DNA from: Gliomastix tumulicola
Lineage: Eukaryota > Ascomycota > Sordariomycetes > Hypocreales > Bionectriaceae
Direction: 5' to 3'
Assembly: GCA_001599755.1 (NCBI GenBank)
Contig: BCHX01000001.1
Coordinates: forward strand, 4,030,001 to 4,094,000
Length of the DNA stretch: 64,000 bases
Shown here: in pieces, positions 21,751-32,322 of the stretch
Position numbering within the stretch: the first letter of the stretch is position 1
Layout: each line of letters opens with the position of its first letter
Position numbers and translations under genes: made by a program
The notes under the pieces: model-generated
The model's input: only the letters and a program-made list of their open reading frames with translations
Databases searched by the model: none
What the model was told of the DNA's origin: nothing

Positions 21751-23470
21751 ATGGGCTCCTCGATGCATCCCCTCCCGACGCTGGCACCCCGTCTGCCAGG
21801 CGTGCCGCCCCCGCCGGCCACAACGCCGTCGCCCAAGGAGCATTCGGAGGCGGAGTGGGAGGCCAAGCGGGAGCTGATCGAGAAGCTGTACATCGGCGAC
21901 CACCGCAAGCTGAGCGAGACCATGGCCATCCTCGAGACGAAGCACGGATTCGCGGCAACGTAAGTAGGCGCTTGCAACCCTGCCTGGTGTGTGTTGTTAT
22001 TGTTGTTATTGTTGTTGTTGTTGTTGTTGGTTCGCATCGGACTGATGAGAGGATGGGCGACCGTTTGAACCCCGGGGACGAGTGCGCAGCGAGCAGATGT
22101 ACAAGAAACGTCTGAGGAAATGGAACATCCGGAAACGAACCTATCGGAAGACGAGAGACCCCAGCTCCGGCGCCAGCGCCCGCTCCACGTCGCCGTCCGC
22201 CACCGCTGCAGACAGCGATCCGTCCCCCGCCGCCGCCGCCGTCGTCGTCGAGGAGGAGCTGCCCCTGAGGACGAGGAAGCCGGCGGAGCGGGGGCGGCGG
22301 CAGCGGCCGCCGCCGGCGGACAACGCGCTGTCCCTGGTCCGGGTCTCCAGTATGGAGCCCTTCGCCGGCCTCGAGGTCATGCTCAGCAGCGCCTCCGCCT
22401 GGGGCCAGGGCAAGCTCGAGGCGTCCGACGCCGTCCTGACCGACCCCATGTCGCGCTATCTCGCCGCGCCGAACGCGCCGCCGATCCAGGACAGCCGGAC
22501 CATGTACCGCACCTTCGAGCTCGTCTTCGACCTCTGGCTCCGCGGACGCGGGGACCTGGCGGGCATGGCCGCGCGCAAGGGCTTCTACGTGCTCGAGTAC
22601 GTGCTCACGGAGGACCACCCGGATCTCGTGTGGCACATGCTCGACACCATCTACGACATGGTCACCAGGGAGCACCTGGACCTGCTGCGCATGTTCATCG
22701 ACCACGCGAGGGTCCTCTCCAGCCGGCTGCTCCCCGCGATGCACCCGCTCGTGCTCATCCTCGGCCAGCTCAGCCGGTGCGACTACCAGACGCCCGAGGG
22801 CCGCCAGCACATCGCCCACCTCCTGCGCACGGCGTGGCTGCGCAACGTCGACGTCCTGGGCGACCGCATCGGGTCCCTGGCGCCGGCCCACCTCTGGCTG
22901 TACGAGCAGCTCATCTGGGACGGCCGGACGCGCCTGCGCAAGGACAGCGAGCTCTGGCGCCGCCGCGAGGCCATCGGCGACGCGCTCGCCCGGCTCTCCA
23001 CGACGACGAGGCCCGACGCCGAGCCCGACAGGCTCCGCGTGCAGGCCCTCATGCTCGAGTTCACGCAGATGGACCTCGGCGATAAGGTCAAGGCGGAGCG
23101 CCTCGCGCGGGAGCTCCTCGACACCACCGAGGACGCGTCGGCGTCGGCGTCGGCGTCGTCGTCGTCGTCATCGTCACCGTCGTCGACCGACGTGACCCGG
23201 TCCCACGACAGGTTCCACGCCTACGCGCGCAAGATGCTGGCGCGGCTGCACGCGGACCGCAGCGACTGGGGCCCGGCTGAGGACAACCTGCGGCTGGCCG
23301 TCAGCAGGAGGGAGATGGCCCACGGCACGAGCGACAACATCAGGGTTGTGCGTGACATGTGGGTGCTGGCCGAGCATTACCGCCAGGTAGGTCGCCTTGA
23401 GGATGCGGACGCCGTTATCGAGGATGCCATTGGGAGGGCGCAGAGGTATCTGGAAGATGTACCCGGATAG
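21751..23470 (+). CDS. Clr5-domain protein
   Basis: Two exons, join(21751..21959, 22090..23470), 529 aa. The donor is GTAAGT and the acceptor CGCAG; the phase-2 junction reads AAT-EQMYKKRLRKW. Residues about 34-88 match the Clr5 domain: an E-W-EAKRELIEKLYIGD start, a TMAILETKHGF helix, and MYKKRLRKWNIRK at the end. This small N-terminal fungal domain is thought to bind DNA and was named after fission yeast Clr5, a silencing factor. The rest (about 120-529) is helical and may contain TPR-like repeats near the C-terminus. An Ala/Ser-only stretch near residue 425 comes from a GTC/GTCG repeat. The intron contains a GTT repeat. Paralogues are numerous in Pezizomycotina, so a specific target cannot be named. 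Confidence 0.87.
21991..22029. repeat. (GTT)n microsatellite inside the Clr5-gene intron
   Basis: GTT/ATT triplets forming a T-rich tract in the middle of the 130-nt intron. Confidence 0.85.
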
Positions 23471-23860
23471 AACTGCTAGACATAATGGCTAATAGAACAT
23501 CATAATCAATGATAACCGGCCCATCTCTCAGTGTCTCCCCTAGGATTGAACGATGTGATTGCTCGGATCGGAGGTTGAGGATTCGAGGTGTGGCGCATGC
23601 TAAGCGAGCTCCAAACGGCATAGCGCCAATGCTCTCTCAAGCCACGTTGCATCGCCACACATGACGTTAATCACAAGCCCAGATCAAGGCGGGCAGCCAA
23701 TTCTCGAATCAAATCAATGACATGACCTGACATCTTTTCTTCTCCTACCAATACTCATACACTAATTTCATTCCCGCCCTCGCCCTTTCTGACTGCGCGT
23801 GCGCATTACATTATATTTTCCTATCTTCGTCCTAATCCCTCAACATCGAGCATCCTCAAC
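23471..23860. promoter_or_regulatory. Intergenic region upstream of the J-protein gene
   Basis: 390 bases between tandem plus-strand genes. The part from about 23735 to the start codon is CT-rich, consistent with a core promoter. No specific motif is called. Confidence 0.5.
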
Positions 23861-24761
23861 ATGGCTGGGGCGCCTCCAGATTACTGTATGTAAGTCATGG
23901 GTTGCTTCGCTCGCTCCGACTGGCTAACCATTTGCCTCCTCGTCCCACAGACGCCATCCTTGAGGCGTCGGAGACCGCGACAACCCAACAGATCCGAGAT
24001 GCGTACAAACGGTAAGGACATCCATTCTTGCCTTTACCCAGGCATTGCTAACGTATCTCGCGTCAGCGCTGCCCTAAAGACCCATCCCGACCGAGTCGCA
24101 AACGATGCCCCGGACAGAGCCGAGCGCACCCGCAAGTTCCAACTCGTCAACGACGCATACTATACACTGTCCGACCCGACCCGTCGCCGCGACTATGATG
24201 CCCAACGCAAGCTCTTCAAGGGCACGACGCCGAGCGCCGATCCGTTTGGAGACCCGGAAGAAGAGGTCCCTCCCACTGGCAGTGGCACCATGCCCGGCAC
24301 CTATTCATGGGCTTGGGACTTCTTTACCAACCAGAGTGGTGGGGAGGCCGGCGGGGAAGCCGGGGCGGAGCGCAGGCAACGGCAAGAGGATGCTCAGTTC
24401 GGTGATGTTTTCGAAGAGATGATGCAGGAGGAGGGACTGGCCGAGGACTCCACCGGAAGACCGACGAGCAAGTTCTGGAGCCTTGTCGGCGGCGTGAGCG
24501 GGGGTGCATTGGGATTCATCGTTGCCAACGTCCCGGGACTCGTGGCGGGTGCCGTGGCTGGAAACCGGCTCGGAGCTGTCCGGGACGCTAGGGGAAAGAG
24601 TGTGTGGTCCGTGTTCCAGGTATGCCCGCCATTTGGAAACTCCTTCAACTGCTTGTCACTTGCGCTAACATACCCCTGTGCAGGAGCTGCCGCAAAACGA
24701 CAGAGCGAGGATATTGAGCCAGCTGGCTGCGAGAATTTTCAGCCACGCGGTGGGCATATAG
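23861..24761 (+). CDS. J-domain protein with glycine-zipper hydrophobic segment
   Basis: Four exons, join(23861..23885, 23951..24011, 24067..24619, 24684..24761), 238 aa. All junctions keep frame (donors GTATGT, GTAAGG, GTATGC; acceptors CACAG, GTCAG, TGCAG). The J domain starts almost at the N-terminus (YYAILEAS) with the invariant HPD in LKTHPDRV and ends at RRRDYDAQR (about residues 8-76), so it should stimulate the ATPase of an Hsp70. An acidic/Gln-rich middle follows. Residues about 163-200 form a Gly/Ala-rich hydrophobic stretch with spaced glycines (LVGGVSGGALGFIV, then VAGAVAGNRLG) that resembles a glycine zipper and could insert in or associate with membrane. There is no Cys-rich zinc region, so this is a class C J-protein. 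Localisation is unknown. Confidence 0.9.
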
Positions 24762-24910
24762 ACCACCTCGGAGACGGGCTGACGACCCGGAGGTTTCTTT
24801 GGTCTGCTGGCTTTCGCTTATCGGAGTTCGGATGCGTTAATAAACGATTTTCGCTGTTACTTGTCCATCTCACGAGTCTTTGCGCCCCTTTGAGATGCAC
24901 CTCATGAGCT

Positions 24911-26786
24911 TTACTTGGCGCGGGTCTCGGTGGTGGTTTCGTTGGCCGTTGCTTCTTGACGCGTTTGCCAGAGAAAACTCGGCCCGTGGTTTTTGAATGC
25001 TGTCTCGCACCTGAAGTCGTCCCACAGGAATCGCTGCATCACAGTCTTGAACTGCACGCAGTCAAGGATGCCGACCTTCTGCACGAGGTAGGTCAAGTGC
25101 TGGTAAAACCAATCCCATTTCTCGGTATGAGGGATGGTGGTCACAACTCCAATCCACAAGCTCCAGGTGAGGCCGCACCAGTACTCTTGCCTCGGGAGCG
25201 TTGCGCAAGTCATGAAAGGTTCGAGGCTTGCCTTTAGGCGCGGGACAATGCTCTCGACCATAACACAGCGCAGCTCCGTTTCGCGGACGATCAGAGCCAT
25301 GAAAAGCTGCACGGCGATGAGGAGAGGAGACACTATGTCGTCGCGAGGGATAGTCTGCACCAACATAAGGAGGCGGTGATCGATGCTATTGCATACGACG
25401 CGCATGTCCTTGACCGAAAGATTGAATTTGGAGGCGTACATAGCCTGTCTCACACTCCTGAAGGTATAGCGTATAGTTGTATCGCTTGGGGCCTCTTCGA
25501 AGACTCTCAAGTGGGATAAGCTAGGCACCTCGGCCAACCGCGTGGCACAAGTGGGAATGGCAACCTCGTTGACGTTGGTGAGAAGCATCATTGTAGGCTT
25601 CGTATCCGTCATGAGAGCACAAAGTATGTCGGTCCTAGACGTAGGGGTTAGTCTCTTGCAATCGTCCAAAAGATAGCGATCAGGATAACAACACCATCAA
25701 ACACTTACCAGTTCAGTGACGTTGCGAGCTCCAGCTCACTCACAAAGGAGCCATATCCACCCTTCTTTTGTGCTATGATATCAATAGCCTGAAGATGAAC
25801 TCGTGCTGCGTCGTAGTTCTTCTCGATGGTCTTGTACGGAAAAGGTCAGCTCACTCGCCTATTCAACTGTGCCGCAGCCCCTCCCCATCTGGTTTTCACC
25901 CCCCTCGTCTCGCATATCCCACCTTCAGGGGGAATGTCTCCTTACCTCCATTTGGGCCAGATTCGCTATAGCGCCCACGACCGTGTTGCTGACATCGTTT
26001 GCCTGCAGCCTCTCGTGGACGCAGGGAATGGCCAGGGCCTTTTGTTTGTACCCCTCCTTGTGAGCCTTTTTAGGATTCGGCAGGGATATCGACCACATCA
26101 TGGCGGCAATTCCCAGGGCAGAATGCAGCACAATTGGATCGCAGACACCGAACCCAAAGTATTTCCGCGTCACCATATTGCTCGATACATTGATGTTCAT
26201 GTAGGAGAGGACTAGTGTTGTTAGTTCCACGTCGAATCCGGGGCAACCGACCGTCGAAAGACTTACACAAGCTGATGAAGGGATCAACCCGTTGTTTTAG
26301 AGAGTTGCGGTGCTCTGGCATTTCGGGCGAGCCGGGGCCTCGTAGGAGCGGCGGAGGCGGCGTGGTTTCGGTGCATGGCGTCGATATGTCCCCGAGCCTC
26401 GCAGGCTGCACTGCCAGCTCAGTCTCTGCCGGTGTCTCTCCTTGTGTCTCTGCTAGGATTTCCGCCAGTGCCTCGGCCTGCGAGTCGGATTCGGAGACGA
26501 CGGAGCTCGAGGCCTCTCGAATTGTTTCGGGACGACCGGACAGTGACCGGCTGCTGGAACCAGGGGAGTCGCGCTTCCTTGTCTCGGCTTTCTGCTCGTC
26601 ATTGAGCTTGAAACGACCCCTTAGCGACGACCTCCGGAATATGGTGAGCCGCGAGCTCTCCTTGCCGCTCGCCGCCGACTTGTCCTTGTTCTTCTGCAGC
26701 AGGCCGTTCCGCACGGCATGGCTCCTCACCGCGGCCGTGGCTCTTTTGGGGGTGCCGTCGCTAACGACGAATTCGAAGCTGACCAT
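24911..26786 (-). CDS. Fungal transcription-factor-like protein without zinc cluster (tachykinin-family type)
   Basis: Four exons, complement(24911..25634, 25709..25830, 25946..26211, 26268..26786 with 26267 as last base of exon 1), 543 aa. Donors are GTAAGT, GTAAGG and GTAAGT; the frame is continuous. The N-terminus (MVSFEFVVSDGTPKRATAAVRSHAVR) is the signature of a family annotated in Pezizomycotina as tachykinin-like or fungal_trans_2-like: an F-x-FV-SDGTPK motif followed by a basic VRSHAVR segment and no Zn2Cys6 cysteines. A Ser-rich, acidic, probably disordered region spans about 40-150. From about residue 165 the helical fungal regulatory domain runs to the C-terminus. It probably acts in transcription or secondary-metabolite regulation, by analogy only. 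The basic segment could serve as a nuclear signal. The stop lies 149 bases from that of the convergent J-protein gene. Confidence 0.8.
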
Positions 26787-28865
26787 GCTAGCTGACGTAG
26801 TACTGACGTGTGTATGTCACCAGTGGTAGATATTGCAAGTAGAGTGAAATGGTATAGGCAGTGAGGGGTAGGGGGGAAGAAGAAAATCCAAGCTGGAGGT
26901 CGAAGATGGCCAGATTAAAAAGCTTGACAGTTTCGGAAGGAGAGGAAAGAAAGAAAGAAGGAAGGTTGGAAGGTTCATGGAAAAGCAGGTGGGGAAGATC
27001 GCAGGACATATATCTTACCTCGCCTAGGCTAGGTCGCTTGACGAGCCGAAGCCACCCACGGCACTCCCATTACGTGCGGGACGGTCGGGGTCAGGGATCA
27101 GGTATAAGCAATTAAGGCGTGGAATAGGGTAGAAGACCCGATGCACCCATCCCACACCCCCTCGCGAGGTGGGTGAACGCGGCCGACGCGGACGACGAGA
27201 GAGCGACGACCGGGTGATGGTGTCATCCCTCCTGCTGCCGTCCAATCCCATCCCCCAGCCCGACTCTCGACCATGTGAACTAGGGTCTTTTAGGGTCCCG
27301 ACCGGGGACTCCAGAACTGGCTAGCTGAGCTAGTTGAACTGTCTGCAGGGTTGGGCGGGTTAGAGCGTGAGGAGAGATCAAGTCTCTGGTGGCAATGCGT
27401 CAGAACGCCCATTAGTCACCCGGTATAGCCGATCTACCTTAATCCAATCTGCCTGTCCACCATCCCCATCGTCTCCATCCAGGTACAGGCCTTCCCACCG
27501 TCCCAGATGCAGTTAAGGTTGCAGGCACTGCCAGGCCACAGGTCCTTTCTCACGGTCGGTGGAGTCAAGTGCTGATGCTTGTGTAATGCTGGCATCTTTC
27601 CCCCTCCTCTGTCTTACGGCCATGCTGTGTCCGAAGCCCGATTGCTTGGCTCTGCCTAGCCCTGCCCAGCCGAGTTCTGTCCAGTCGTAAGGCAAGGGAA
27701 CGCGGTCACGGGACATAAGCGCGGTCAGCCTTGAGATCTACAAACACGGTGGCGGAGAGGCTAAGCCCAGTACGGCCTGTTTCAATGAGCAGAACTCGGA
27801 GTCTCAGCGACACTAGCAACCCTCTTACGAAGGGAAATGAAGATCCGTGCCTCGGCCGTCAGCCAGTCACGCGGTGGTAACAACCAAAGAGGCCTCATCT
27901 CTCGAAACCCGGTCGGTCATAATTATAGCATCACAATTCGCACGAAGGCGTCAGGGTCGTGATGCTTGGCATCGCCCGGCTAGGAAAGCAGGTACCAAAA
28001 AGCCCCGATTCGGAATGCTTGCACCGTCGGCGTCGGTCTCCCACAACCCCTTGCCACGCGTTCTAAGGTTCTAGGGGTCCTAGGAAAAGGGTCTTTGAGG
28101 GTCTCTAAACCCAAAGTACGTCAGAAAACAAGCTCCCTCCCGGGCATCCATCTCCATTCCACTCGAAGGAACCGAGGGATTGGGATCCAAACTTTATCTG
28201 CCCAAGGTACTAGCTTTGCAAAGGTCTAGCATCGACATACTTCCGGACATCGAGATGCCTCCCGCATAACTGGAAGCTTCTCAAGTTCCTGGTTCCTGGG
28301 TCATAGGTCTCCACTCATGAGCGCCCTCTCCGTCCTTCCCGTCCTGCCACATGTAGGCATCAGAACACGGTAACGGCACGACACGAGATGCTCTAACACC
28401 TCCGAGAGCTTAGAGGGGGAAAGAGTACCATAAAAGCATTACACAGGGCACCGAATAAGGCCTATAGCCTAGGATGCTTTAGCCGAGGCTCTTAGATCAA
28501 TCGTGAGTTATTGACGTTTCCATAGACAAGTGAACCTTGTTCTAATGAACTGCATGTATCTATCCATCTCGATTCGGGAGGGAGCCCATGCACAGCCCCT
28601 CACTCGAACTTGGGTCTTTGTAACGACGTGTTAACAATTTCTCTGTTTGAGACCAAGACGCCACGAGTGAAAGTCCACGTACATTTTTGCCCTGTTTAAC
28701 CCAACTGAGAACCTTTGTCCACGGAGCCCCTTTCGGACCCCTCGTTCAAATATGACCCCTCTTCGGCACGGCCTTTGATCTGCAATAGCAATTTATGCCA
28801 GCCGCGCGAGCCACCCCCAACAGAAAACAGAGACAGACCCTTCAACCCAACGCCTTTGCAAATGC
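26787..28865. other. Gene-free region between two minus-strand genes
   Basis: About 2.1 kb. The first 200 bases are the purine-rich (plus strand) leader or promoter of the transcription-factor-like gene. The rest has no coding character: frames are short and no family is recognisable. An imperfect hairpin TTCTAGGGGTCCTAGGAA lies near 28068-28086. Confidence 0.45.
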
Positions 28866-29815
28866 TCATCGTCGTCCCGGAGGGTGGAAGCCAGGTGGCG
28901 GGCCTCCAGCATTAAAGCCAGGCGGGCCGCCAGGGAAGCCACCACTTCCAGGAGGGGGGAAGTTGCCGCCGGGGAAACCTGGAGGGGGAGGGGGACCTGA
29001 TTGGGAACGTTAGAACCGGCGATGTCGACCTCGGAAGCGGTGCCACTTACCACCTCTGCCAGCTCCAGGGAAGCCAGGAGCTCCTCCAAAGCCCGGGAAA
29101 GACGGGGGCGCATGGCCTCCCACACCAGCAGCCGGGCCCTGTGAACTGTTAGCTTTATGATCAGGATACAAGAGCTGTCGGGGAGTCTTACAGCGAGTGA
29201 AGGAGGAGCAGCGCCTCTGCCAGCGGGCTTGGCCACGCCAGGACCTGCGCTGAGCGCGGAGCTGATACCGGTAGGTTGGCTCTTGCCGAGTCGCGCGCTG
29301 GGGTCGGCAGGGGGGGGTGATTCGACGGAAAGTGAGATGATTTGTGCGCCTCGTAGAATCACCAGTCCGAGGGTTCTCTTCTCCTCCGTCTCGACGGTCT
29401 GGGAGCTCGAGCCAGCTCCTGGTGCGGCGGGCTTGTTTTGTTTTCGCTTCAGACGTCGAAACTCTTCCGTATCGGCTAGAACGAGGTTCATATGCTAATC
29501 GGCGCGTCAGCATAACTAGTCTTTGCTTCTCGCGCATGGGTAGATCGCACCTTGTCGAAAGCAAGCATTTGGCCAGTCATCGAACGCCCATCATTCAGGG
29601 TAACTCGCATCCTCCAGTTGATCTAAATATCGCGTGTCAGCTGCTGTCGGGCAATCTCGTCGTGTCATCGCGTCGCGCGAGGTAGGAGGTTGGTAGATTT
29701 GACGTACATAACCGGCCTGTGCGCGCAAAACGAGTTAGCAGTCATTCATCTCAATCTCAAATCGGGGAATCGGTGAGGGGAGCTATACCATCTTTCCCTG
29801 CTTGTTGGTCGCCAT
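28866..29815 (-). CDS. smb1: Small nuclear ribonucleoprotein Sm B (SmB)
   Basis: Six exons, complement(28866..28996, 29051..29138, 29192..29494, 29551..29622, 29708..29716, 29789..29815), 209 aa. The second exon is a 9-nt microexon (codons for Ala-Gly-Tyr) flanked by GCACAG and GTACGT. It restores exactly the three residues expected between KM and the I-x-[WY]-RMR start of the Sm1 motif in SmB proteins. Sm1 spans about residues 13-50 (NWRMRVTLNDGRSMTGQMLAFDKHMNLVL), and Sm2 about 80-105 (TLGLVILRGAQIISLSV). The C-terminal tail is Pro/Gly-rich (PPGFP, GGPP motifs), as in SmB/SmB'. The protein is a subunit of the heptameric Sm ring on U1, U2, U4 and U5 snRNAs. It is divergent from the L11 gene, with a 384-bp shared promoter. 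Confidence 0.93.
29708..29716 (-). other. smb1: 9-nt microexon of the SmB gene
   Basis: GCCGGTTAT, bounded by a CACAG acceptor and a GTACGT donor, phase 0 on both sides. Skipping it keeps frame but deletes Ala-Gly-Tyr just before the Sm1 motif. Confidence 0.75.
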
Positions 29816-30199
29816 CTTGGGTCGCTTGTCTGAAGCAGCCTTGTAGGAGCTTCTCTGGGTTCAAAAATTGGTATATCAACGGAGCTACAGCACGACCGTG
29901 ACGATCTTCAAAAGCTTTTGAAGACGTGGATGAAGTCTAAAATCTGTGGAGGCTGCGATGGTTGACCGACGGACTGAGAGGTCAGTCAAAAGGTACATTC
30001 CACATGTACCTTTTCTGAGCTAGCCCCATTTCGGCACGACACCTCCACTTTTCTTCACCATCCTAGGAGAGGGCTTCTCTGCCCTTAAAATTTCCGGCCT
30101 CACAAAATCTCGCCCACTTTGCGATTGCTTCACCTCACGACCATCACCCAACGACCATCCATCGACTCCTCCCCAACGTCGTCGACTAACACCGCAGCA
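29816..30199. promoter_or_regulatory. Divergent promoter of SmB and L11
   Basis: 384 bases separate the two start codons. A perfect inverted repeat lies in the centre (29988-30014). A pyrimidine-rich leader (about 30110-30190) precedes the L11 start. Confidence 0.6.
29988..30014. promoter_or_regulatory. Perfect 11-bp inverted repeat in the SmB/L11 promoter
   Basis: Arms AAAAGGTACAT (29988-29998) and ATGTACCTTTT (30004-30014) with a 5-bp spacer (TCCAC). It lies about 173 bp from the SmB start and 186 bp from the L11 start, near the exact midpoint. The symmetry suits a dimeric DNA-binding factor; its identity is unknown. Confidence 0.6.
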
Positions 30200-30843
30200 A
30201 TGGCGTCCGACAAGACCAGCAACCCCATGAGGGAGCTCAAGATTCAGAAGCTCGTTCTGAACATCTCCGTCGGTGAGTCTGGTGACAGACTCACTCGTGC
30301 CGCCAAGGTGCTCGAGCAGCTGTCTGGTCAGACTCCTGTCTACAGTATGTGCATCCGAATTCCAAAGCCCAGAAGAACCGATTTTCTCTAACAATTCAAC
30401 AGGCAAGGCCCGCTACACTGTCCGTACCTTCGGTATCCGTCGTAACGAAAAGATTGCTGTCCACGTTACCGTCCGTGGCCCCAAGGTACGAAATTCTCTG
30501 TCCCGCCTACCAGGAATATTCGAACGAGTACTAATTGGCGTCCGTCTAGGCTGAGGAGATTCTCGAGCGTGGCCTCAAGGTCAAGGAGTACGAGCTCCGC
30601 AAGCGCAACTTCTCCGAGACTGGCAACTTCGGCTTCGGTATCAGCGAGCACATCGATCTCGGTATCAAGTACGACCCTTCCATCGGTATCTACGGCATGG
30701 ACTTCTACGCCTGCATGACCCGTCCCGGTGAGCGTGTCACCCGCCGCCGCCGCGCCAAGTCGACCATCGGTGCCAGCCACCGCATCAGGCGCGAGGAGAC
30801 CGTCAAGTGGTTCAAGCAGCGCTTCGACGGCATTGTCCGATAA
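30200..30843 (+). CDS. rpl11: 60S ribosomal protein L11 (uL5)
   Basis: Three exons, join(30200..30344, 30403..30485, 30550..30843), 173 aa, the usual length for eukaryotic L11/uL5. Donors are GTATGT and GTACGA, acceptors CAACAG and TCTAG. The sequence is typical throughout: NPMRELKIQKLVLNI near the start, RAAKVLEQLSGQTPVYSKARYTVRTFGIRRNEKIAVHVTVRGPKAEEIL split over three exons, and the C-terminal basic RRRRAKSTIGASHRI. It sits in the central protuberance of the large subunit, contacts 5S rRNA, and assembles with uL18 and 5S as the 5S RNP. The gene is divergent from that for SmB, so both may respond to growth-linked signals through the shared promoter. Confidence 0.97.
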
Positions 30844-32322
30844 GCGCGTGCGCCGGGCATGGCAACATCTGTTTTTTTTTTCAATTGGGCTTCACGGAAT
30901 CATTACGGCGAACAATGAGGGAGGGACACACAAAACATCACGCGGTCATGTATTTCCCGTTTTTCTTTTGAATCAGCGCTCGCACTTCAATTAAGTCGAG
31001 CCACGGCCTCAGAGACCGACCGGCGCCCATGCCGGCTTTGATCATCCGTTATGAATGTGATGCTTTCAATCATTACGCTGTTGCTGCAGGTGATCGCTCG
31101 CTCTGTCATGATGTTAATGCCTGTGAATGCATTCAGTCGCAAGATCCCTAGGCCTGTTTACTAGCCAATACCTTGCTAGAGTTGTCGAGTCCTGTGAGGG
31201 CTATGAGAGCTCGCTGTCGCCAGCCTTGCGCAGTGCGTTCTTGCTGGAAGTACTTACTAGGTAGGTATAGTATTCCTTGCTTGACGCCAATCTTTTGGCT
31301 CCCAAGTTCCGTCGGCACTTCAGGTATCTACCTGCCTATACTTTAGGTCATCTATTACGACTTAGATACCTTGCAGTTCTACTCTATAGTATCCCACTAA
31401 GACTTAGGAATTTTATGAGTTCTCATACGAAAACTGATCGTCGAGAAGCAATATCCGTTCGACCTAATGATTATATGCGCACGACCTGTCATTATGAGCG
31501 CCAACGGTGGGATTCAGATGATATTTCTGTAACCGCCTGTGCCGCGTGGCCGGGCTATAGGGTAGCCCCATATCAAAGAGGAGATGCACACTGAGCTACG
31601 CAAAGGAAGCTCTCTGTTTAAGGCATGAACCTAGACTATTGTATTTTACTATCGGGCAATTTCTGAATGTAGCAGTACGAGGTCAATCGGAGAAAACTGA
31701 GACCCGCGGGGCACGTATAATAGTGGTGTGTGAATGGCGCTGCCATTGCGAAGCTCCTTGTGCTCAATATCTACTGTACACATGCCGGCGGGACGGGAGT
31801 CCTCCTGGGCCAGCAATTCAAAATACCACCTGCCTCGTTTGAGTATCTCACAGTGACTTGTTGTGGCCAGTCATTCTATGCTGTCAACGGCCGTAGGTAG
31901 CCATGTCGTAGAGCGCCATTACTATGACTCTGTAATGCCAGACCCTTGGCACCGCCCAGACATCGTGATACTGTCTTCGGCCTGAATCCTGAGGTGGCAA
32001 CTGGTCACATTAAGCTGTCGGTGCTCATTCAGGCAAGGGCCTCAGGCAGAGCTGGCGGCCTGGAAATTATTATGGCCGAAGAACTCGGGATTTCCAGGGC
32101 AAAACCACGCACTTGAGCATGATTGGGCAGTCGGGGAAAAGAGCTCCACTCTTCTCCCTCAGCAGAGTCCTTTCCTCTGCTCCGTTCTTTCTCCTGCAAA
32201 ATCTCCCCAATTTGCTCTCTGCAAAGGCCAATTACCAACAGCCTCAATCTCCCCTCTCCCAATTGCACGCTCGTTGCAATTGTCCTCCCTTTGTCCCTTT
32301 CTCCTCAGATACCTCCTTAATA
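30844..32322. promoter_or_regulatory. Intergenic region upstream of ATP synthase alpha gene
   Basis: About 1.5 kb. The L11 3' UTR occupies the first part. At 31251-31400 the sequence becomes AT-richer and carries TAGGTA/TACCTA-type motifs in both orientations. The last 200 bases are CT-rich, typical of a core promoter and leader. No gene is supported. Confidence 0.5.
31251..31340. repeat. TAGGTA/TACCTA-rich imperfect inverted repeat
   Basis: TACTTACTAGGTAGGTATAG at 31251-31270 and CAGGTATCTACCTGCCTATA at 31321-31340 are imperfectly inverted copies. Such motif clusters recur in the window (see 61528-61580). Confidence 0.45.

Noticed and set aside
22120..23085. 321-codon frame overlapping the Clr5-domain gene
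   Set aside because: Same strand, other phase; Arg/Ala/Pro-rich product typical of a shadow frame in GC-rich DNA, while the other frame has the Clr5 domain.
28545..28710. Possible tRNA or 5S-like element
   Set aside because: TTCGAACTTGGG-like strings occur, but no cloverleaf with consistent A and B boxes could be built, and no 5S consensus is present.
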